NCBI GenBank assembly: GCA_030625905.1
Contig: DAOUQA010000041.1
Location: 1 to 13,264 of the forward strand
Direction: 5' to 3'
DNA from: Kiritimatiellales bacterium
GTDB lineage: Bacteria; Verrucomicrobiota; Kiritimatiellia; Kiritimatiellales; Pontiellaceae
Length of the DNA stretch: 13,264 nucleotides
Below, piece after piece: positions 1-5,417 of this stretch. The position numbers and the translations under genes were made by a program. The first letter of the stretch is position 1. Each line of letters begins with the position of its first letter. A model generated the notes under the pieces. It saw only the letters and a list, made by a program, of their open reading frames with translations. It was not told the DNA's origin and did no database searches.

Positions 1-429
1 ATAGCGGGCAATGTCGGATGCGATCACCAGCGCCTTCCTGGAAGGATTCCTGGCCACAAACCCGATAGCCAGCTGCAGCCCGGCCGTGGCGCTGTAGCAA
101 GCCTGCTTAAGTTCGACCGTCCGGCAGCGGCTATTCATTTCCAGCAGGCCATGCACGTAGACTCCAGCCGATTTTGACTGGTCGATTCCGCTTTCAGTGG
201 CGAAGATCAATAATTCGACATCGTCCAGTTCGCCATCCTGCATCAACGGGTATGCCGCACTGGCCGCAAGCGTCACCACATCCTCGTCGGGAGGCGGTAT
301 ACCCATTTTTTCCTGACCTATGCCGAGATAGTACTTATCGGAATCAACCGACCGCTCATCGGCGAGCGTCTTGAGATCCACGAAATAGTTCGAGGTGTAG
401 AAGCTGATCCGATCAATGCCAATATTCAT
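1..429 (-). CDS. mvaS: Hydroxymethylglutaryl-CoA synthase, N-terminal part (3' end outside window)
   Basis: Condenses acetyl-CoA with acetoacetyl-CoA to HMG-CoA, the first committed step of the cytosolic mevalonate pathway. The visible 143 residues start MNIGIDRISFY, as bacterial HMG-CoA synthases do. They contain the catalytic acid/base Glu in FATESGID (E79) and the acyl-accepting Cys in ELKQACYSAT (C111), both at the positions I recall for the staphylococcal enzyme. The reading frame runs off the left edge without a stop; roughly 240 further residues would be expected. The ATG overlaps the last 17 bases of fni, and a GAGGAA lies about 10 nt upstream inside fni, so the two genes are probably translationally coupled. 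The family call is secure. Confidence 0.95.
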   Translation of the reverse strand, partial: MNIGIDRISFYTSNYFVDLKTLADERSVDSDKYYLGIGQEKMGIPPPDEDVVTLAASAAYPLMQDGELDDVELLIFATESGIDQSKSAGVYVHGLLEMNSRCRTVELKQACYSATAGLQLAIGFVARNPSRKALVIASDIARY

Positions 430-1441
430 CAAGAATGAGTTCCTCGTTGCCTTTAATATCCTTGATTGCCCCCGTTCCAAGAAGGAACATGGCGATGGTA
501 AACTCCCTCTTAAGGCGCCGGATCATCTCGCGCACTGCCTCGGCCGACTCACGCGCCGGGTTGAGGAACGGACGCGCTATGCCACAGAGCGATGCACCAA
601 GGATCATGCTTTTGGCCATGTCAATCCCACTTCTGATTCCACCCGAGGCAATCACTCTTACCTCGCGCCGATAGGGCTTCACCAATCGCAGTGCCACCGG
701 TGTTGGAATGCCCCAATCGCTAAACAACTCACCCAGCTCCGGTTCATCGCTTCGGCAGCTTTCGACCCTGCTCCACGACGTTCCGCCACTGCCGGCGACA
801 TCGATGTATTTGATACCGGCGGCCAGTAAATGTTCAATGTCCTTCGTGGAGATTCCAGCCCCCACCTCCTTGACGACCACCGGTTTTTTCAAGGTTTGTA
901 CAATCACCGCAATCTTGCTTCGGAGATTGGAAAAGTCGGTATCGCCTTCCGGCTGCACGGCCTCATGCAAAGGATTTAAGTGGAGATACAGGCCATCCGC
1001 CTCGAGGGCGGCGATGACCGCCTCGCAATCGGCGAAGCCCATGTCGTAGTTTAATTGGACCGCACCGAGATTGCCCAGCAACAATGCATTCGGCGCATGC
1101 TTCCGCAACTCAAAGCTTGCCCGCGCTGCGTCGTCCGACCTCAACACCCGCTGCGATCCAACCGCCAGAGCAACGCCTTCGGCCTCGGCGGCGATGGCCA
1201 GATTGCGATTGATCTTCACCAGTTCCTCGTCCGCCCCGCCCGTCATCGACGAGATCAGCAACGGGAACGACAGCCCCTTGCCCATAAATCTGACCGAGGG
1301 ATCGACCTCGGCAAGATTCAACTCCGGCAGGGCGCGGTGGGAGAGATGGATGCGGTCAAAATAATATTGCTGGCGATCAACCTCGCCGCCCTCCGACGCA
1401 ATATGGATGTGGTCAAGTTTTCGCTGGTTTATCGAATTCAT
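413..1441 (-). CDS. fni: Type 2 isopentenyl-diphosphate isomerase (FMN-dependent)
   Basis: Interconverts isopentenyl and dimethylallyl diphosphate, the last step of isoprenoid precursor supply, using reduced FMN, NADPH and Mg2+. The 342 residues match the family length. Visible motifs are RKLDHI (7-12), SSMTGG (64-69), GSQR (95-98), NLGAVQL (124-130), HLNPLHEAVQPEGD (154-167), KEVGAGIS (191-198), the phosphate/FMN loop DVAGSGGTSW (214-223) and ASGGIRSG (265-272). The family pattern H-x-N-x-x-Q-E is read here as H154-x-N156-x-x-H159-E160, so the usual Gln is His (codon CAT). The start has AAAGG about 11 nt upstream. The gene sits 33 bp downstream of the MNT gene and overlaps mvaS by 17 bp. Family assignment is firm; the effect of the Gln-to-His change is unknown. 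Confidence 0.95.
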   Translation of the reverse strand: MNSINQRKLDHIHIASEGGEVDRQQYYFDRIHLSHRALPELNLAEVDPSVRFMGKGLSFPLLISSMTGGADEELVKINRNLAIAAEAEGVALAVGSQRVLRSDDAARASFELRKHAPNALLLGNLGAVQLNYDMGFADCEAVIAALEADGLYLHLNPLHEAVQPEGDTDFSNLRSKIAVIVQTLKKPVVVKEVGAGISTKDIEHLLAAGIKYIDVAGSGGTSWSRVESCRSDEPELGELFSDWGIPTPVALRLVKPYRREVRVIASGGIRSGIDMAKSMILGASLCGIARPFLNPARESAEAVREMIRRLKREFTIAMFLLGTGAIKDIKGNEELILDEYWH

Positions 1442-1474
1442 AAGATTAGGTGCCTTTATAATGCATAGCCAAAA

Positions 1475-1810
1475 TTAGGAAAGCTCAATCCTGCCGTCCG
1501 CGCTCGATGCGGCAGACGATTGAATAACCTCGTAGCCTTCGTTTATGACAGCTCGGAATTCTGGAGAAATCGCGTGCCAATCCAACACATCAACGCGAAT
1601 CGGAAGATCCGATTCCTCAAAGGCCTCCCGCAAACCATATAGAATGTCTTGTTCCAATTTGGATACAGCGACCACGGCAATATCCAGATCGGACCATTCC
1701 TTGGCGGTTTGTTTAATCCGAGAACCAAATACCCTGACTTCGCAAGAGGACACGTGCTCCAAGAGAATCCGTTTCACGGTTTCGAGTTGGGATGGAGGTA
1801 AATCAATCAT
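1475..1810 (-). CDS. MNT-type minimal nucleotidyltransferase (MntA-like antitoxin)
   Basis: 111-residue minimal nucleotidyltransferase of the pol-beta superfamily. It shows the GSR signature (29-31) followed by SDLDIAV with metal-binding aspartates D41 and D43; D74 in IRVDVLDW is the likely third carboxylate. In the known HepT/MntA systems the MNT partner neutralises the HEPN RNase by transferring AMP to a tyrosine near its active site. The ATG is inside the last codons of the HEPN gene (8-bp overlap, in ATGATTGA), which marks a coupled two-gene unit. No strong Shine-Dalgarno is visible, consistent with re-initiation. An upstream in-frame extension would lie wholly in HEPN sequence and looks nothing like the family, so I placed the start at 1810. 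Function in this host is inferred from the family. Confidence 0.88.
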   Translation of the reverse strand: MIDLPPSQLETVKRILLEHVSSCEVRVFGSRIKQTAKEWSDLDIAVVAVSKLEQDILYGLREAFEESDLPIRVDVLDWHAISPEFRAVINEGYEVIQSSAASSADGRIELS

Positions 1811-2219
1811 TGCGTTCGGCAATTCTGGCAAGCACATCCGATGCTTCCGGCAGGAAATCCCCCGCCACCTTGAATACATCTTTAGCAGTTTCGGCATCGT
1901 AGGTGTGCGAAGTTTCATTGCGCGACTTATGAAAAGCCATCCACGCATCGACATCGTCAATCAAGCGGTTTTCATGGCACAGGCGAAATAGCTGGCGACG
2001 GGCAACCCCATCCACCTCAACCGGACTCACATTCGTTTCCAGCCAGCGCTTCATCATTTTCCAGGACTGCTCATAGGCCACCTCGAAATTCTGAACCACC
2101 CCGGCACACAGGGTTTCAACCAGATCGACATCTCCTCCGTCGGCCTGCTCCTCCGCAACGCGCAACGAACGCTCCAATGCACCAATCGCTTTCCTTAGAC
2201 TTTCCAGTTCAAGTGCCAT
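1803..2219 (-). CDS. HEPN-domain protein, HI0074/HepT family (putative toxin RNase)
   Basis: 138-residue all-alpha HEPN protein of the family annotated as nucleotidyltransferase substrate-binding (HI0074 type). Near the C-terminus it has SRNETSHTYD, which gives R100-x4-H105 plus Y107. This is the full R-x4-H-x-Y motif in which Arg and His form the RNase site and, in the Shewanella HepT/MntA pair, the Tyr is the residue AMPylated by MntA. The start is ATG with a G-rich GGGGGA about 8 nt upstream and follows the stop of the DUF2971 remnant by two bases. It directly precedes and overlaps its MNT partner. Toxin activity is inferred; some HEPN/MNT pairs may have other roles. Confidence 0.88.
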   Translation of the reverse strand: MALELESLRKAIGALERSLRVAEEQADGGDVDLVETLCAGVVQNFEVAYEQSWKMMKRWLETNVSPVEVDGVARRQLFRLCHENRLIDDVDAWMAFHKSRNETSHTYDAETAKDVFKVAGDFLPEASDVLARIAERND

Positions 2220-2221
2220 AA

Positions 2222-2404
2222 TCAGTTTCCCCCTCTTGTGACCAACAAAACGACCGCCTCGCAGGAAATTATTCCTTTAAACCCCTCCATTGGATCATTC
2301 AGTTGAGCAGGTGTTGCGAAATAGATACTCTGATCCTCTAACTCCTTATATCCGTCACCAAGGAGTTTATCCACCGGTCTAAATCTATAGAATGTCTTGT
2401 GCAT
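2222..2404 (-). pseudogene. DUF2971 protein remnant (N-terminal ~45 residues only)
   Basis: A 60-codon open stretch from an ATG at 2404 reads MHKTFYRFRPVDKLL, then LEDQSIYFATPAQLNDPMEGF. This is the typical N-terminus of DUF2971 proteins (a YRFRP-like start, then IYFATP and LNDPMEGF). After residue 45 the similarity stops, followed by about 15 unrelated residues and a stop directly before the HEPN gene. Full members are, to my knowledge, about 250-350 residues, so most of the gene is gone, probably by deletion when the HEPN/MNT cassette became its neighbour. The frame is open upstream to the higA stop, but that part has no ATG with a ribosome site. DUF2971 proteins are often found in defence islands; the fragment is unlikely to be functional. 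Confidence 0.6.
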
Positions 2405-2481
2405 TTTGTATTTCTTCGCGGCTACTCGTCCAGAAACCCATGCTGTGCTCCGCCGGAATGTACATTCACAGGGTTCATGAA

Positions 2482-2775
2482 TCAAACCACCTGAACTTTT
2501 AGCTTTCCACCGCAGGCTGTGGCATAGCGGACAAGCGTGTCGATGGATACGTTACCGCCGCGTTCGATACGGGAAACCACACTTTGAGTGGTACCCATGC
2601 GCTCGGCAATCTGAACCTGGCTGAGACGGGCCTTGGTGCGTGCCTTATGGAGCTCCTTGGCAATGGCATATTCAACATCGAACGCCTTGGAAACCTTATC
2701 GAATCCCGGTTTGTGGCGAATGGCCTTGGCTTGCTTTTCGTGCGCCTTGCGCATTTTTTCCATCGTGCTACTCAT
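2482..2775 (-). CDS. higA: XRE-family antitoxin (HigA-type helix-turn-helix)
   Basis: 97-residue antitoxin with a charged N-terminal helical part (1-45). An XRE helix-turn-helix covers about 50-90: LSQVQIAERMGTTQSVVSRIERGGNVSIDTLVRYATACG. It should bind and neutralise the HigB-like protein encoded just upstream and repress the shared promoter. The start at 2775 is chosen because a strong GAGGAG lies 6 nt upstream; the longer in-frame option nine codons earlier has none. The ATG lies 8 bp inside the 3' end of the toxin gene, the toxin-first order typical of higBA. The symbol is family-level, not proof of orthology to a studied pair. Confidence 0.88.
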   Translation of the reverse strand: MSSTMEKMRKAHEKQAKAIRHKPGFDKVSKAFDVEYAIAKELHKARTKARLSQVQIAERMGTTQSVVSRIERGGNVSIDTLVRYATACGGKLKVQVV

Positions 2776-3100
2776 TGTATTCTCCTCGCTTAACCAGACC
2801 AATCACCCGCATGGCCTGCTTGAGTTCTTTCTGCGGAGTCTTCTGCGTTTTCTTGACGAAGCCGTGGACACCAACCACGTATTCCTTCTCTTGGTAGAAG
2901 TAGAGGATTCGAACTTGCCCACCTCTGCGTATTCGCATTTCAAAAAGGCCTTTATCCAGCTTCTTTCCAAACGGCTCCACCAAACGCCCGTCTTTTTCAA
3001 GTTGCTCAACAATCTTCAAATACTCGGCCTGCACTTCATCCGACTGCGACTCGACAAACTGCCGGAGCTTCTTCACTGCGATGTATATTTTCTTGGCCAT
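2768..3100 (-). CDS. higB: RelE/HigB-type toxin (phage-derived Gp49-like family)
   Basis: 110-residue protein of the Gp49-like/HigB family (PF05973 type), whose members are ribosome-dependent mRNA endonucleases of the RelE fold. Diagnostic stretches are LDKGLFEMRIRRGGQVRILYFY (about 48-69; basic residues of the expected active-site strand) and the C-terminal HGFVKKTQKTPQKELKQA helix. Length is normal and no frameshift is seen. The ATG has only a weak TAGG upstream. A palindromic site sits 11-32 bp before the start, and the gene overlaps higA by 8 bp. Activity is inferred from family. Confidence 0.88.
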   Translation of the reverse strand: MAKKIYIAVKKLRQFVESQSDEVQAEYLKIVEQLEKDGRLVEPFGKKLDKGLFEMRIRRGGQVRILYFYQEKEYVVGVHGFVKKTQKTPQKELKQAMRVIGLVKRGEYNE

Positions 3101-3110
3101 GAATGAAACC

Positions 3111-3132
3111 TATATCGCATATATGCACTATA
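3111..3132 (-). promoter_or_regulatory. Palindromic operator/promoter of the higBA operon
   Basis: A perfect 10-bp palindrome GCATATATGC (3117-3126) is the core of a 22-bp imperfect dyad with 9 of 11 positions matched per arm. On the minus strand the outer end gives TATAGT (3132-3127), a good -10 box, so a dimeric HTH antitoxin bound here would cover the promoter. An alternative placement is TTGCCA (3139-3134), 17 bp, GATATA (3116-3111), but it would leave a leader of only about 4 nt. The -35 match for the TATAGT placement is poor. Confidence 0.55.
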
Positions 3133-3186
3133 ATGGCAAGTGAAAACCGGCATCCGGATTCCTTCATGAATCATATAAGCGCGGCA

Positions 3187-3221
3187 CCTAACAATGTGTG
3201 CGTTTAGCCGCACATGTTTTG
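3187..3221. repeat. Stem-loop with attC-half-like sequence at the island boundary
   Basis: Reading the minus strand, a TGTGCG / CGCACA stem with a GCTAAA loop is followed by ATTGTTAGGT. The GTTAGGT fits the integron R' core GTTRRRY, and CGGCT...ATTGTTAGGT resembles the right half of attC sites. A convincing left half (a complementary R''-L'' about 50-100 bp away) is not found, and no integrase is in the window. It may equally be a plain intergenic hairpin. It lies between mvaA and the higBA promoter. Confidence 0.25.
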
Positions 3222-3247
3222 AGTTCCTTGCGCTCTCTTGTGGCCAA
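3215..3247 (+). repeat. Dispersed intergenic repeat, copy A
   Basis: The stretch starting TGTTTTGAGTTCCTTG matches, at 22 of its first 26 positions, the minus strand of the spacer between metY and metX (6833-6864). All but one of the differences are C/T exchanges. It resembles anonymous intergenic sequences of the GCGTTCCTTGTGTTCTTTTGCGG type that I recall as common in PVC and some other genomes. It is non-coding here, immediately 3' of mvaA. Confidence 0.5.
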
Positions 3248-3249
3248 CC

Positions 3250-3272
3250 CGGACGCACCGTTCATCCGGAAC
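3250..3272 (-). terminator. Hairpin downstream of mvaA (weak terminator candidate)
   Basis: About 25 bp after the mvaA stop, CCGGA and TCCGG form a 5-bp stem around an 11-nt loop. No T-run follows on either strand, so it is not a standard intrinsic terminator; it could be a 3'-end stabilising hairpin or chance in GC-rich sequence. Confidence 0.2.
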
Positions 3273-3295
3273 GCGGCTGGAAGCGCGCGTCTACA

Positions 3296-4327
3296 TTACT
3301 GCCCACGCTCGATGCGACGATGGGCACCCATCAGCTCGCCTGGGTTGGTCTGGGCGGCAAGGAGGGATAGCTCGCCGCAAAGGACGGTGGCGGCGCAGAG
3401 GCAGGCGAGGCGACGGGCGTTTTCGCCGGGTTCGCGCTGCTCGTCGAGCCCCATGCGCTTCATATTTTCCAATACGAAGTCCAAGCCCTTCCCGTTACCG
3501 ACGGTACCGACAATCAGGTTGGGAAGGGTGACGGAAAAATAGAGATTGCCATCGCGCTCCTCGGCCATGGTGAGACCCTGAGAGCCTTCGACAATATTGG
3601 CGGCGTCCTGGCCGGTGGCGAGGTAGAAGCCGAGCAGCATGTTGGCAAAGTGCGCGTTTGCGCTACGCAGCCCACCGGCGAGCATGGTGCCGATCAGGTT
3701 TTTGCGGATATTGAGTTGTACGATCTTTTCGGGTGCGGTCTTGAGGTTGCGACTGCAGATTTTTCTGGGAATCGTGATTTCAGCAACGACATATTTTCCG
3801 CGGCCGAGAATGCCATTGACAGCGGTGGCCTTCTTGTCGGAGCAATAGTTTCCGGAAATGGAGCCATATTTTAGTTCCGGGTGGTATTCAAGAATGTGGT
3901 TCATCAAGGCTTCGGCCGCCTGGGTGCACATGTTGTGGCCGGCGGCATCGCCCGTGGTGAATTCAAAGCGCAGGAAAAGCAAATTGCCGGCAATCTGCGA
4001 GTGCATGTCGATCAGCCTGGCGAAGCGGCTGGTGCCCTCAACAATGTTGCAGAGGGCGGGAAAGCCAGCCTTGATTTTTTCCAGCGACTGGAGAGCAACG
4101 GAGGCATCGGGTACCTCGAGCAGCACGGAGCGGGTCATGCGATCATCGACCACCGTGCATTGGATTCCGCCTTTGCACTGCATCGAAACGCGGGCACCGC
4201 GGTTGACCGATGGCCAAAGTGGAGCTTCGTAGGTGGCCAGCGGAACCTCGTAGTCGCCTTCAAGCACCGACCCGGAAACCTTCATCGGCCCGACAAACTG
4301 CATGGGAATCTGCGCAAAATCGCTCAT
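3296..4327 (-). CDS. mvaA: Hydroxymethylglutaryl-CoA reductase (short, soluble, class-I-like)
   Basis: Reduces HMG-CoA to mevalonate with NAD(P)H. All four catalytic residues can be placed: Glu34 (ATYEAPL), Lys165 (SGNYCSDKKA), Asp241 (GQDAAN) and His336 (LMGAHRR). TTGDAAGHNM (124-133) and GTVGNGKG (274-281) correspond to the substrate and cofactor loops. SGNYCSDKK and PGENARRLA are closer to the eukaryote-like class I sequences than to class II. At 343 residues the protein begins almost at the catalytic core, at QIPMQFVGP, and lacks the preceding helical segment with the ENVIG motif; there are no membrane spans. The start at 4327 follows an excellent AAGGAG 6 nt upstream. It is the first mevalonate gene of the cluster, separated from fni and mvaS by the toxin-antitoxin stretch. 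Confidence 0.93.
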   Translation of the reverse strand: MSDFAQIPMQFVGPMKVSGSVLEGDYEVPLATYEAPLWPSVNRGARVSMQCKGGIQCTVVDDRMTRSVLLEVPDASVALQSLEKIKAGFPALCNIVEGTSRFARLIDMHSQIAGNLLFLRFEFTTGDAAGHNMCTQAAEALMNHILEYHPELKYGSISGNYCSDKKATAVNGILGRGKYVVAEITIPRKICSRNLKTAPEKIVQLNIRKNLIGTMLAGGLRSANAHFANMLLGFYLATGQDAANIVEGSQGLTMAEERDGNLYFSVTLPNLIVGTVGNGKGLDFVLENMKRMGLDEQREPGENARRLACLCAATVLCGELSLLAAQTNPGELMGAHRRIERGQ

Positions 4328-4346
4328 AGTATGCTCCTTGGAGAAG

Positions 4347-4376
4347 ACAGTATGCGGCACGGCACGCCGTTGTCAA
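4347..4376 (-). promoter_or_regulatory. Probable sigma-70 promoter of mvaA
   Basis: On the minus strand a perfect -35 TTGACA (4376-4371) is followed after 18 bp by a weaker -10 TACTGT (4352-4347), about 20 bp before the mvaA start. The spacer contains a short dyad CGGC-GT-GCCG that could be an operator. The promoter lies directly against the REPIN ending at 4383. Confidence 0.5.
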
Positions 4377-4382
4377 ATTCAC

Positions 4383-4464
4383 TCTCCGCTTCTTCCACTC
4401 TCCGCTTCGCTTCGAGTGAACTACGTAGAAGGTTCTATGTAGTTCCATCGAAGCGAAGCGGAGA
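4383..4464. repeat. REPIN (two inverted REP sequences) 3' of the RAYT gene
   Basis: Arms 4399-4428 and 4435-4464 are inverted copies matching at 27 of 30 positions around a 6-nt loop AAGGTT. Each arm has the head TCTCCGCTTCGCTTCG and a CTACGTAG/CTATGTAG tip. A further copy of the head, ACTCTCCGCTTC at 4381-4392, precedes the left arm. The element ends four bases beyond the RAYT stop. It is the same repeat family as that at 5108-5207. Confidence 0.85.
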
Positions 4465-4467
4465 TGG

Positions 4468-5061
4468 TCACTCGTCCCAGCCCTTGCCATATCCTGTGGT
4501 TGGATAGTCACGCCACCACTGAACAAGTGTATCGCGACCATACTCCTGTTCATATTTGACATAGCTGCTCCACGGCCATTCCTGGGTCTTGTCCGCAAAC
4601 CCGTGCTTCACGGGATTGGCATGGATATAGTTCAGCGTCCGGTAGTAGTGAAGATCGCCGCGAATAAATCGGTCGGCATAGCGGTGCCAAACCTTCCTCC
4701 CCCTTGCATCATCCTCGCCATTCCACCTTGTGGCGCTGGTGTTGTGCAGACGGTGAAGCCATTTTCCAACGTCTGGAAGGCAGGTCTTGAGAAGCAAATG
4801 ATAATGGTTCGGAAGGATAACCCATGCCCGCACTTCGGCTACACCGCTTTCTGCCAGCCCGGAAAGCAGTTCGGACTCAAACGCACTTAAACGTTCGGGG
4901 CTACTCATAATAGATCGGTGTTCGTAGCAGGCAGCGGTGATATGATAGAGACCCGGCTCTTTTCCAAAATGCGGCGGCGAGTGCCACGGCAACTGGCTCT
5001 GCTTTCGTTCACGAAGGATTTCCTTGCGTTGCTCCAGTGTCATCTTGCGCCATTCGTACAT
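4468..5061 (-). CDS. REP-associated tyrosine transposase (RAYT), Y1/HUH family
   Basis: 197-residue single-strand DNA transposase-like protein of the IS200/IS605-related Y1 family. It shows YHITAACYEHR (39-49), the HUH metal site in AWVILPNHYHLLLKT (H86-Y-H88), and the tyrosine helix YYRTLNYIHANPVKHG with Y145 as the likely nucleophile, then WPWSSYVKY. RAYTs are single-copy, domesticated-looking enzymes that cleave REP palindromes and are thought to spread them. REPs of one family lie on both sides of this gene, so enzyme and substrate are together. It appears intact. No good ribosome site precedes the first ATG at 5061; ATG codon 7 is an alternative. Confidence 0.9.
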   Translation of the reverse strand: MYEWRKMTLEQRKEILRERKQSQLPWHSPPHFGKEPGLYHITAACYEHRSIMSSPERLSAFESELLSGLAESGVAEVRAWVILPNHYHLLLKTCLPDVGKWLHRLHNTSATRWNGEDDARGRKVWHRYADRFIRGDLHYYRTLNYIHANPVKHGFADKTQEWPWSSYVKYEQEYGRDTLVQWWRDYPTTGYGKGWDE

Positions 5062-5107
5062 AAGAAAAAGAAAGCACGGAATGTACTTATCTGAAAGGGA
5101 ATTCCAC

Positions 5108-5133
5108 TCTCCGCTTCGATGGAACTACGGAGA
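5108..5133. repeat. Single REP sequence 5' of the RAYT gene
   Basis: It has the head TCTCCGCTTCGATGGAACTA followed by CGGAGA, so it closes on itself by a TCTCCG/CGGAGA stem. It matches the arms of the REPINs at 4399-4464 and 5146-5207 and lies about 47 bp upstream of the RAYT start. Confidence 0.75.
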
Positions 5134-5145
5134 CTTTCTTCATCC

Positions 5146-5207
5146 TCTCCGCTTCGAGGACACTACGAAGTTTTTCCCTACGTAGTTCCATCGCAGTGAA
5201 GCGGAGA
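5146..5207. repeat. REPIN (inverted REP pair) 5' of the RAYT gene
   Basis: Two inverted REP arms begin TCTCCGCTTCGAGGACACTA and end GTGAAGCGGAGA, with a CTACGTAGTTCCATCG segment identical to that of the other copies. The arms are more diverged from each other than in the 4399-4464 copy. The element separates the RAYT from the methionine region. Confidence 0.78.
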
Positions 5208-5271
5208 TGGCTAACACATTTCTAACAGATTATGGTTTGTTCATATCAGCCAAAATACAGAATTAAGGGGC

Positions 5272-5299
5272 TTGACTAAATCACATAATATACTATCTT
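5272..5299 (+). promoter_or_regulatory. Probable promoter of the metY leader
   Basis: TTGACT (5272-5277) matches the -35 consensus at 5 of 6; TATCTT (5294-5299) after 16 bp is a fair -10 in an AT-rich stretch. Initiation near 5306 would start the transcript just before the first strand of the riboswitch P1 helix at 5315. Confidence 0.5.
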
Positions 5300-5311
5300 A
5301 TTACTCATATT

Positions 5312-5417
5312 TAAGCATTAAGAGCGGCGTGAGGGAACTGGCCCGGTGATCGCCCGGCAACCTGAGACTACTATCAAGGTGCCAAGGCCAGGCTTTGCAG
5401 TGCAAAGTAACGATGTG
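5312..5417 (+). ncRNA. SAM riboswitch aptamer (SAM-I/S-box type)
   Basis: The sequence carries the S-box conserved core in order: TTAAGAGCGGCGTGAGGGA (kink-turn strand), CTGGCCCGGTGATCGCCCGG, GGCAACC, a short P3 closing CCTGA with TCAAGG, and AAGGTGCCAAGGCCAGG. P4 is CTTTGC/GCAAAG (5393-5398 with 5402-5407). P1 can form from GCATT (5315-5319) and GATGT (5412-5416) with two wobble pairs. Such aptamers bind S-adenosylmethionine and shut off methionine genes. The position before metY agrees. A SAM-I/IV-type variant is possible because the J3/4 region differs from the commonest form. Confidence 0.9.

Noticed and set aside
1811..1960. N-terminal extension of the MNT gene by 50 codons
   Set aside because: The extension is out-of-frame HEPN sequence; the ATG overlapping the HEPN stop gives a normal MNT length.
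2405..2485. TTG-initiated extension of the DUF2971 remnant
   Set aside because: No ribosome site and no family similarity before MHKTFYRF.
1442..3295. A full integron cassette array
   Set aside because: Only one half-site resembles attC, spacing between genes is too tight for attC sites, and no integrase is seen.
4260..4598. Minus-strand open frame spanning the REPIN and RAYT 3' end
   Set aside because: Its sequence is translated REP palindrome plus the wrong frame of two real genes.
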